From NCBI GenBank assembly GCA_013139625.1, contig WTAK01000166.1:1-12160 (forward strand): DNA of 12,160 nucleotides, given 5' to 3'. Below are positions 7,234-12,160 of the stretch, in pieces. Under the pieces are notes generated by a model. The model had not been told where the DNA came from. It was given only the letters and a program-made list of their open reading frames with translations, and searched no databases. Each line of letters opens with the position of its first letter. Position 1 is the first letter of the stretch. Origin of the DNA: Candidatus Delongbacteria bacterium. GTDB taxonomy: Bacteria > UBA4055. A program made the position numbers and the translations under genes.

Positions 7234-7450
7234 ATTTATCCAAAGCCAACTGCAAAGCCTTATTTTTATCATTAAGATCTTCAATCGCACTATTAAGCAT
7301 CATAGTTTTCACCTCACTATTTTTCTGTATATGCTCAATTTTTGCATCATAATATAACCATGAGTTTAAAATACAGATTATAGCTGTAACTAAAATAATG
7401 GAGAGTGCTGTAACCATATCCACTTTCTTTTTTACTTTCTTCTCTTCCAT
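7193..7450 (-). CDS. small single-span membrane protein with a coiled-coil tail, unknown function
   Basis: This 85-residue protein is not recognised. It begins with a very basic stretch (MEEKKVKKKV), then one hydrophobic helix at about 12-33, then a long charged amphipathic helix to the end that looks like a coiled coil (IEHIQ...IEDLNDKNKALQLALDKF). The positive-inside rule places the N-terminus in the cytoplasm and the coiled coil in the periplasm. The overall plan resembles the FtsB/FtsL class of division proteins, but I see no specific motif and do not assign it. A strong GGAGG site lies just before the ATG at 7450. It starts 18 bases after the sigma factor gene and is probably co-transcribed with it. 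Its 3' end overlaps the convergent pseudouridine synthase gene by 41 bp. Confidence 0.7.
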   Translation of the reverse strand: MEEKKVKKKVDMVTALSIILVTAIICILNSWLYYDAKIEHIQKNSEVKTMMLNSAIEDLNDKNKALQLALDKFNSDIQGALEKNK

Positions 7451-7468
7451 AATTTCCTCCAGTATATA

Positions 7469-8329
7469 TTAACCTAAATAATCTCTTAAAGTTTTAGATC
7501 GTGAAGCATGTCTCAATCTTCTAATAGCTTTTTCTTTTATCTGCCTTACTCTTTCTCTCGTAAGACCAAATTTAGTTCCGATCTCCTCGAGTGTCATAGA
7601 ACTCTCTTTCCCGATCCCAAAGTAGAGAACTATTACTTCTTTTTCTCTATCTGTTAAAGACTCTAAAGCATTTTCTACCTCTTCTTTCAATGAATCATCG
7701 AATAATTCTTTGTCGGGCGCAGGATCTTTTTCATTCTTCAAGACATCAAGAAGAGTATTATCTTCACCGGGATTAAATTGAGCATCAATGGATAGATGCT
7801 TTCCTGATATCTTAAGAGTATCACTTACTTCTATTGCTGTGGTATCTAATGCATTTGCTATTTCTTCAGAAGTTGGTTCTCTCTCATACTTCTTCTCTAA
7901 CTTGGCTTTGATCTTACTTATTTTATTTAATGCTCCAACTTTATTTAGAGGTAGTCTTACGACTCTGGATTGTTCTGCTAAAGCTTGAAGAATACCTTGC
8001 CTGATCCACCATACTGCGTAAGAAATAAATTTAAAACCCCTAGTCTCGTCAAATCTTTTGGCAGCTTTTATCAGCCCCATGTTACCCTCATTGATCAAGT
8101 CACTCAAACTTAAACCTTGACTCTGATATTGCTTGGCAACCGAAACTACAAATCTCAGATTTGCTTTAACCATCTTCTCAAGAGCTATTTCTCCGGCTTT
8201 GCCACCTTTTTTCATCTTTTGAGCAAGGATCACTTCTTCCTTTGCAGTGATCAAACTTTCTCTGCCAATTTCTTGCAGATATTTATCCAATAGATGATTA
8301 CTTCTACCTAGTCCACTAGCTTTTGCCAT
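7469..8329 (-). CDS. rpoD: primary RNA polymerase sigma factor (sigma-70/RpoD, short Bacteroidota-like form)
   Basis: This 286-residue sigma-70 factor directs RNA polymerase core to promoters. Region 1.2 is at about 11-45 ([20 protein letters not shown]). Region 2 is at about 55-125 and includes [18 protein letters not shown] and the -10 recognition helix [10 protein letters not shown] (104-113). Region 3 spans about 130-205 and region 4 about 218-280, with the -35 helix-turn-helix [20 protein letters not shown]. Region 1.1 and the long non-conserved insertion of proteobacterial RpoD are absent, and the protein ends [11 protein letters not shown], as in Bacteroidota primary sigma factors. The near-complete conservation of regions 2 and 4 argues for the housekeeping factor rather than a stress paralogue. 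GGGA lies eight bases before the ATG. The gene follows htrA by 35 bp and is probably co-transcribed with it. Confidence 0.92.
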   Translation of the reverse strand: MAKASGLGRSNHLLDKYLQEIGRESLITAKEEVILAQKMKKGGKAGEIALEKMVKANLRFVVSVAKQYQSQGLSLSDLINEGNMGLIKAAKRFDETRGFKFISYAVWWIRQGILQALAEQSRVVRLPLNKVGALNKISKIKAKLEKKYEREPTSEEIANALDTTAIEVSDTLKISGKHLSIDAQFNPGEDNTLLDVLKNEKDPAPDKELFDDSLKEEVENALESLTDREKEVIVLYFGIGKESSMTLEEIGTKFGLTRERVRQIKEKAIRRLRHASRSKTLRDYLG

Positions 8330-8352
8330 GGAGTATTCCCGACTAATTTATG

Positions 8353-8375
8353 TTAAGCAAGAATTTATTGCTTAA
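8353..8375. repeat. hairpin spanning the htrA stop codon, before rpoD
   Basis: The arms TTAAGCAA (8353-8360) and TTGCTTAA (8368-8375) form a perfect 8-bp stem with a 7-nt loop. On the minus strand the loop contains the TAA stop of htrA (8367-8365). There is no T-tract, so it is unlikely to terminate. It could affect mRNA processing or coupling between the protease gene and the sigma factor gene. Confidence 0.4.
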
Positions 8376-9861
8376 TCAGTATATACTCTTTTCTTCCTTT
8401 TCTCAAGTACTTTATTATATAATTTACTTTCTTATCTTCTACGATTTTTGCGATTTTTTTGAAATCTTTTATGTTTTTCACCTTGTATTGAACGCCAGAT
8501 ATTATTGCTTTAGTAAGTATATCACCAACCGTCAACTTGCCAAATAGTTGAGATTCCTCATCAACCTTTGTAATTATTATTCCAGCATCTGTCGTTAATT
8601 TATATTTTTCTTTTATCTCTTTATTTACATTTTTTAATGATAACCCCAAAAGTTCTTCACTCTCATTTTCATCATTAGTTTTTCCATCTTTTTTGTTTAA
8701 ACCGAGTAATTTTCCTCTATCTCCTAACTTTACTTTGAAAGTTTTTTCCTTTCCATCTCTTAGGATAACAAATTTAATTTTTTCATCCGGTTCAAATGCT
8801 GCCAACTCAAATCTGAATTTGTCTAGAGTTATGATTGGTTTACCATTCATCTCAATTATAATATCATCAGCTCTTAGACCTGCTTTTTCTGCCGGAGTAT
8901 CTTTTTCCACTGTGGCAATAAGTATTCCATTTTGATCTTCATCAAGACCTAAAGGTTCCCTTTCACCATTAACAATTGCTTTAGGGAAGATTCCTAAATA
9001 AGCTCTTTTAACTATTCCGTCATTTTGTAAATTTGTAGCAACTTTCTTAGCTAAATTGATCGGTATTGCAAAACCGATGCCTTGAGCCTGAGAATTTACT
9101 GCTGCATTTATACCAATAACTTTTCCATTCATACTTAATAGAGGACCACCACTGTTCCCTGGATTAATTGCTGCATCTGTCTGGATAAAATCTTGAAATA
9201 CAGGTCCACCCATAATACCAAGACCTGATCTATCTTTTGCACTGACAACACCGACTGTAACTGTTTTCTCTAAACTATACGGAGAACCAATTGCAATTAC
9301 CCAGTCGCCAACCCATAGTTCATCTGAATCTCCCAGCTCAAGAATATCCTTCTTATTAAAATCTTTATCTATCTTAATAACTGCAAGATCAGTTTCAGGG
9401 TCAGTTCCTATGATCTTTGCATCTAACTCATCTCCGTTACTCAATCTAACTAAAATCTTATCAGCTTTTTCCACTACATGATTATTTGTCATTATATACC
9501 CATCTGTAGAATAGATAAATCCTGAACCTTCACCTCTCTGAATATGTTTTTTTGTTTTTGGCTTTGGTTGCGTCTTTCTTCTTCCGAAGAAATCATCTAA
9601 GAAAGGATCTGATTCAAAAAATTTATCATATGGCGATCGGTAATTATATTCAATACTTCTTTCAACTTTAATATTTACAATAGCCGGCATAACCTCTTTT
9701 GCAATAACAGCAAATTGGCTATGTCCATCCTCGTTACAATATAGATTATCTACAGTCCTACTCTCTGCAGACACATTATCTGTAAGGTCAAATCTGGCAG
9801 TCAATAGAACTCCCAGCATTATAAATACTGCTACCAATGTTATATTTTTTAGCATTTTCAT
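8365..9861 (-). CDS. htrA: HtrA/DegP-family periplasmic serine protease with two PDZ domains
   Basis: This 498-residue envelope protease/chaperone degrades or holds misfolded exported proteins. The N-terminus has a signal or anchor helix (about 5-22). The trypsin-like domain (about 50-280) carries the catalytic triad: His128 in TNNHVV, Asp158 in DPETDLAVIKID, and Ser237 in GNSGGPLL. PDZ1 lies at about 286-380 (YLGIFP...DTPAEKAGLRADDIIIEMNG). A second, more divergent PDZ lies at about 402-497 (LLGLSLKNVN...GIIITKVDE...LTVGDILTKAI). A charged Gly/Arg/Lys loop at 75-108 matches the LA-loop position. The family usually has 450-500 residues, so it is full length. GGAG lies six bases before the ATG at 9861. 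A TATAAT box lies upstream. It is the first gene of an apparent operon with rpoD and a small membrane protein. Confidence 0.93.
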   Translation of the reverse strand: MKMLKNITLVAVFIMLGVLLTARFDLTDNVSAESRTVDNLYCNEDGHSQFAVIAKEVMPAIVNIKVERSIEYNYRSPYDKFFESDPFLDDFFGRRKTQPKPKTKKHIQRGEGSGFIYSTDGYIMTNNHVVEKADKILVRLSNGDELDAKIIGTDPETDLAVIKIDKDFNKKDILELGDSDELWVGDWVIAIGSPYSLEKTVTVGVVSAKDRSGLGIMGGPVFQDFIQTDAAINPGNSGGPLLSMNGKVIGINAAVNSQAQGIGFAIPINLAKKVATNLQNDGIVKRAYLGIFPKAIVNGEREPLGLDEDQNGILIATVEKDTPAEKAGLRADDIIIEMNGKPIITLDKFRFELAAFEPDEKIKFVILRDGKEKTFKVKLGDRGKLLGLNKKDGKTNDENESEELLGLSLKNVNKEIKEKYKLTTDAGIIITKVDEESQLFGKLTVGDILTKAIISGVQYKVKNIKDFKKIAKIVEDKKVNYIIKYLRKGRKEYILIKQ

Positions 9862-9902
9862 TTTTGTCTCCTGTTTTTTGTTTTCAAATACATGGTTCAG
9901 AA

Positions 9903-9931
9903 ATTATACAAGATTTAAAATTACATTGTTC
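9903..9931 (-). promoter_or_regulatory. candidate promoter for the htrA-rpoD operon
   Basis: A perfect TATAAT is present on the minus strand (9908-9903), preceded directly by TG. It would start transcription near 9896, about 35 bases before the htrA ATG. The hexamer 17 bases upstream, GAACAA (9931-9926), is a poor -35. An activator or an alternative sigma factor could therefore be involved. Confidence 0.4.
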
Positions 9932-9956
9932 CTGAATATAATTTATTTTTATTTTC

Positions 9957-9984
9957 GTAAGGGACGCAGATCTGCGTCCCCTAC
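9957..9984. repeat. intergenic palindrome D (20-bp perfect core) between htrA and the lipoprotein gene
   Basis: GGGACGCAGATCTGCGTCCC (9961-9980) is a perfect palindrome with no spacer. With one mismatch the symmetry extends to 28 bases (GTAA on the left, CTAC on the right). The GTAA flank matches palindrome A at 604. It sits between divergent genes, so it cannot be a terminator for either. It could be a regulator site or a copy of a dispersed palindromic repeat. Confidence 0.7.
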
Positions 9985-9999
9985 AAAAGATGATATTAT

Positions 10000-10028
10000 T
10001 TGTTTTTTATTCATTAATACAATAAATT
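10000..10028 (+). promoter_or_regulatory. candidate promoter for the acidic lipoprotein gene
   Basis: TTGTTT (10000-10005) and TAAATT (10023-10028) are 17 bases apart and about 31 bases before the ATG at 10060. The match is moderate and the region is AT-rich, so this is tentative. Confidence 0.25.
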
Positions 10029-10059
10029 GTCTTTAATAAAAAACAATCCGGAAATCGAA

Positions 10060-10926
10060 ATGAAAAACATTATTATATTAACGATCATTTTTGCATTACT
10101 TCTATTATCATCATGTACTACATCCAGAAATCGAAGCGCAGGCAAACTTTCAGACGCAATGGAGAAATCATCTGATGATTACGAAGGAGAAAGAAAAATT
10201 AAAGCTGTTGTTACCGAAGATGAAGAAGATGAGGATGAGTATGATGGACACGGTGGTTATAACGGAGATACAAACTATCATAATGAAAATCCATTATTTG
10301 TCACATATGAAAAAGAACAGTCAACAAATGTTCTTATCCCTCAAGATCAGTGGCTCGGATTTCAGTTTGGTACAGGTTTTCTCAGCTCTGAGAGTTTTTA
10401 CGGACTTTCATCTTTTTCACTTACTGGAAATATGTTCACTTCTAAAAAGAGATCTTTAAGTTATGAATTTGGGTTTGATTATTCTCCTCTACAGACAGCA
10501 GAAATTGATTTAAATGACAGCACAATTGTAAATGCCTTAGAAGGTGGAATTGTTTCTCTCCATGCAGGATTTCAGAGAAGATTCTATGTAACACCAAAGC
10601 ATACTTTCCTTGGGAATTATTATTCACTTGGGGCAAGGGTACATGCTATGTTCTGGGAATATAAAAATGAATTAGAAGTGATTGAATACGATGAATATGA
10701 TAATCCTATCGGCACTGACTATGTTAAACATGACCATATTTGGGGAGTTGATCTAAATGCAGCTGTAGGTTTTAATTTAATGCAGTTCAAGCATCTAAGA
10801 ATTGGGGTTGAGTTTAATCCCGGGATAACTATTTGGTGGTTTGATACATATCAAGGGTTCACGAATGATGTATTCGCACCTTTTGTGTATTTGAAAACAA
10901 ATTTTCGATTCTTACTCGGTGGGTAG
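10060..10926 (+). CDS. predicted lipoprotein with acidic linker and outer-membrane beta-barrel-like domain, unknown function
   Basis: I do not recognise this 288-residue protein. The ATG at 10060 is preferred over an in-frame TTG at 10027, because it gives a clean signal sequence (MKNIIILTIIFALLLLSSC) with a lipobox LSSC and lipidated Cys19. A Ser/Lys-rich stretch and a strongly acidic segment follow (EDEEDEDEYD, 53-62), then a Gly/Asn/His-rich linker to about residue 78. From about 98 the pattern alternates hydrophobic and polar residues with many aromatics (FQFGTGFL, LSYEFGFDYSP, VSLHAGFQRRFYV, LRIGVEFNPGITIWWF), and the chain nearly ends on a short aromatic strand (YLKTNFRFLLGG). This suggests an 8-12-stranded outer-membrane or periplasmic beta-barrel. 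The acidic stretch could bind divalent metal. It is convergent with the next gene across 30 bp, and no terminator is visible. Confidence 0.75.
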   Translation: MKNIIILTIIFALLLLSSCTTSRNRSAGKLSDAMEKSSDDYEGERKIKAVVTEDEEDEDEYDGHGGYNGDTNYHNENPLFVTYEKEQSTNVLIPQDQWLGFQFGTGFLSSESFYGLSSFSLTGNMFTSKKRSLSYEFGFDYSPLQTAEIDLNDSTIVNALEGGIVSLHAGFQRRFYVTPKHTFLGNYYSLGARVHAMFWEYKNELEVIEYDEYDNPIGTDYVKHDHIWGVDLNAAVGFNLMQFKHLRIGVEFNPGITIWWFDTYQGFTNDVFAPFVYLKTNFRFLLGG

Positions 10927-10956
10927 GGAGTTAGAAGTTATAAATTTAAAAGGAAT

Positions 10957-11466
10957 CTAAAGATCGCAATAATCCGCAATATCCTTTATGCTAATTTTAT
11001 TTGATTTATATTCTTTATTCAAATTATCTTTCACCACTATTTGTAACTTTTTGTTTATTGTTTTTGTCTTATTGATAATATCAAGTAAATCTTTGTCCCC
11101 TCCGATTTTCATATGTACACTACAACTCTCTGCTGGCTCTAATGCTTTTGGATAATTTGTTTTATCATTAGGTGATAACCATTGAAAATTTCGAGTTCCT
11201 GTTGTGTTCTTTGGAAATAATAGAGCTGGTCTTTTAATGAACTTCTTAGTCTTCGATAGGTTGACAATTTCTACACTAAGATTCCATGAAGTGTCGCTTG
11301 TTATACCAGTTCCCATAGATTGTTCAAATGAGCCTGTAAAATAGGCACTTACCTTAATTTTTTGTTTGTTTTGCAGAATAAATACTAAGATATTCCAAAA
11401 TAATGCGATAGTGCTGATGATAGCAGCGTATCCTGCTATCCATGGTATAATTGATGAAGTTTGCAT
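10957..11466 (-). CDS. small membrane-anchored protein with a beta-rich C-terminal domain, unknown function
   Basis: This 169-residue protein is not recognised. One hydrophobic helix lies at about 7-32 (IIPWIAGYAAIISTIALFWN), followed by a basic stretch (QNKQKIKV). After it comes a domain of alternating short strands that looks like an Ig-like or beta-sandwich fold: VSAYFTG, WNLSVEIVNLSK, RPALLFP, ESCSVHMKIGG, KKLQIVVKDN. The basic residues after the helix favour a cytoplasmic C-terminal domain. There are two cysteines (115 and 167) and no catalytic motif. AAGGA precedes the ATG at 11466 with slightly long spacing. It lies 23 bp after the upstream small membrane protein gene in the same direction, so the two are probably co-transcribed and may work together. 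Confidence 0.7.
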   Translation of the reverse strand: MQTSSIIPWIAGYAAIISTIALFWNILVFILQNKQKIKVSAYFTGSFEQSMGTGITSDTSWNLSVEIVNLSKTKKFIKRPALLFPKNTTGTRNFQWLSPNDKTNYPKALEPAESCSVHMKIGGDKDLLDIINKTKTINKKLQIVVKDNLNKEYKSNKISIKDIADYCDL

Positions 11467-11489
11467 GATAATTATTCCTTATTTCTATT

Positions 11490-11828
11490 TTAGTTAGCAA
11501 AAGTTATTATTGCCGCAATAGTAGAAACTATCATTGATATAACTGTAATAACCACAAAAAACACCATCATATTCTTAAGAGATTTTAAGTATAATATCTG
11601 CCTAAACTGAAGTAAATTATTCTGTTCCTCAGAATTCAAATCTGATATCATGCGATAATAAGTTAATCTTTCCAACTCTTTTCTAAATGGGTAAACCCCT
11701 GCAGGAAGTTCTTCGTCTTTACTTTCAATTTCTTGAAATAATTCAAACTCTTCTGGTGTACAATATTCTCGTTTCGCAATTCCTAATTCTACCATCATTT
11801 CATTCATTTCTTGTTTCAACTCTGTCAT
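11490..11828 (-). CDS. small C-terminally membrane-anchored protein, unknown function
   Basis: This 112-residue protein is not recognised. I use ATG 11828, because GGAG (11835-11838) lies six bases before it; an in-frame TTG at 11834 directly abuts that site and cannot use it. Residues 1-85 are charged and mostly helical (MTELKQEMNEMMVELGIAKREYCTPEEFELFQEI, later LNSEEQNNLLQFRQILYLKSLK). One hydrophobic helix at about 87-109 is followed by only three residues, so the protein is probably tail-anchored with its helical domain in the cytoplasm. It is the first of two small membrane-protein genes, with a 23 bp gap to the next. No toxin or enzyme motif is visible. Confidence 0.7.
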   Translation of the reverse strand: MTELKQEMNEMMVELGIAKREYCTPEEFELFQEIESKDEELPAGVYPFRKELERLTYYRMISDLNSEEQNNLLQFRQILYLKSLKNMMVFFVVITVISMIVSTIAAIITFAN

Positions 11829-11909
11829 ATCCAACTCCTATTTAACAAAACTTTCATTTATCTACAATTATGTAATTTTTCGTAACAACCCTGATTTTTT
11901 ATTGTAATT

Positions 11910-11938
11910 TTATTAAGATAATAATTATCGCTTAGCAA
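11910..11938 (-). promoter_or_regulatory. candidate promoter with an internal palindrome for the two small membrane-protein genes
   Basis: On the minus strand TTGCTA (11938-11933) and TAATAA (11915-11910) are 17 bases apart. The spacer contains a perfect inverted repeat, GATAAT-A-ATTATC (11917-11929), placed where a repressor would block polymerase. The start codon is about 80 bases downstream. Both signals are short and AT-rich, so confidence is low. Confidence 0.3.
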
Positions 11939-11985
11939 CACAACTTTTAAATCTTTTAATTTCCTAAGACAAACAGCTTTGCGTT

Positions 11986-12125
11986 CCTCTTATCATATAT
12001 TTTACGATCGGTACTTGAACGAATGTGAAAAGTATCGTTGAGAAAAATATACCACGTCTGCCATTCGATAAGAGGCAGACCGATACTGCAATAAATCAGC
12101 ACACTGCTAGGAGATTAAATGGCAG
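11986..12125. ncRNA. possible structured RNA or cis-regulatory element (nested and competing inverted repeats, strand unknown)
   Basis: No gene is visible in 11829-12160, but this part is rich in complementary segments. CCTCTTATC (11986-11994) pairs perfectly with GATAAGAGG (12067-12075). Inside it TATATTTT (11996-12003) pairs with AAAATATA (12044-12051), and GTACTT (12011-12016) pairs with AAGTAT (12030-12035, one G-U). A competing fold pairs AGTATCG (12031-12037) with CGATACT (12081-12087) and GTCTGCC (12056-12062) with GGCAGAC (12074-12080). CTGCCATT (12058-12065) can instead pair with AATGGCAG (12118-12125). Long irregular hairpins with alternatives suggest a small RNA or riboswitch-like leader. 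I cannot match it to a known family. Confidence 0.3.
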
Positions 12126-12136
12126 GCTAGATTTTT

Positions 12137-12160
12137 GGTTACTTTTGATTAATGCAAAAG
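12137..12160. repeat. inverted repeat cut by the right edge of the window
   Basis: CTTTTG (12142-12147) and CAAAAG (12155-12160) are complementary around ATTAATG, preceded by GGTTA at 12137. The last base of the window completes the visible arm, and the stem probably continues beyond it (expected TAACC). It could be the terminator of a plus-strand transcript or another intergenic palindrome. Confidence 0.4.

Noticed and set aside
8350..8935. Plus-strand open frames opposite htrA (8350-8547, 8693-8935), and similar antisense frames at 2806, 4790, 6077, 7788, 10091 and 10442.
   Set aside because: They lie entirely or almost entirely within clear genes in another frame or strand, have no recognisable domains, and show the skewed composition of shadow frames.
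10927..10956. Bidirectional terminator between the convergent lipoprotein and small membrane-protein genes.
   Set aside because: The 30 bp gap contains no convincing stem or T-tract.
11976..11987. Minus-strand GGAACGCAAAGC resembles the core of the c-di-GMP-I (GEMM) riboswitch.
   Set aside because: The partner elements are missing: no GGCAAACC segment with a GAAA-capped stem before it, and no GGTAGC-type second stem after it. A match of this length can be chance.
12109..12130. A good ribosome binding site followed by ATG on the plus strand near the right edge.
   Set aside because: The frame stops after three codons (ATG GCA GGC TAG), so it is not a gene. It is mentioned only as part of the structured region.

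Overview
The window looks like chromosomal DNA of an AT-rich bacterium of the Fibrobacteres-Chlorobi-Bacteroidetes (FCB) superphylum. Two things point there. A very large secreted protein ends in a type IX secretion (T9SS, Por) sorting tail with the YQNYPNPFNP signature. The sigma-70 factor is the short form (286 residues, no region 1.1) typical of the primary sigma factor of Bacteroidota and relatives. The sequence alone does not fix the phylum: Cloacimonadota, Delongbacteria, Marinimicrobia-type lineages and deep Bacteroidota all remain possible. I see no rRNA, tRNA, CRISPR array, insertion sequence, phage or plasmid genes.

Layout, left to right. 1-506 (-): start of polA, cut by the window edge. 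507-710: three hairpins, one of them a Rho-independent terminator for the next gene. 711-3851 (-): 1046-residue T9SS cargo protein with three Ig-like repeats, a beta-helix interrupted by a seven-repeat propeller-like block, and the sorting tail. 3852-4027: divergent promoter region. 4028-6483 (+): tight operon of ruvX/yqgF, a GT8 glycosyltransferase and a sugar-nucleotide epimerase/dehydratase. 6571-7233 (+): RluA-family pseudouridine synthase. 7193-9861 (-): an htrA/degP protease, the primary sigma factor, and a small membrane coiled-coil protein, in that transcription order; the likely terminator lies inside the coding sequence of the convergent pseudouridine synthase gene. 10060-10926 (+): acidic lipoprotein with a beta-barrel-like domain. 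10957-11828 (-): two small single-membrane-span proteins of unknown function. 11829-12160: no gene; a promoter candidate, a cluster of inverted repeats that could fold as a structured RNA, and a palindrome cut by the window end.

Functionally this is mostly housekeeping and envelope biology: DNA repair (PolA, RuvX), RNA modification, basal transcription, periplasmic quality control (HtrA), surface glycan synthesis (GT8 and epimerase) and exported proteins. I do not see an obvious new defence or biosynthetic system. The more unusual signals are a set of short intergenic palindromes whose arms differ in sequence but stay self-complementary, a terminator embedded in an opposing gene, the linkage of HtrA with the primary sigma factor, a beta-helix that seems to be split by a propeller, and the folded-looking non-coding stretch near the right edge.
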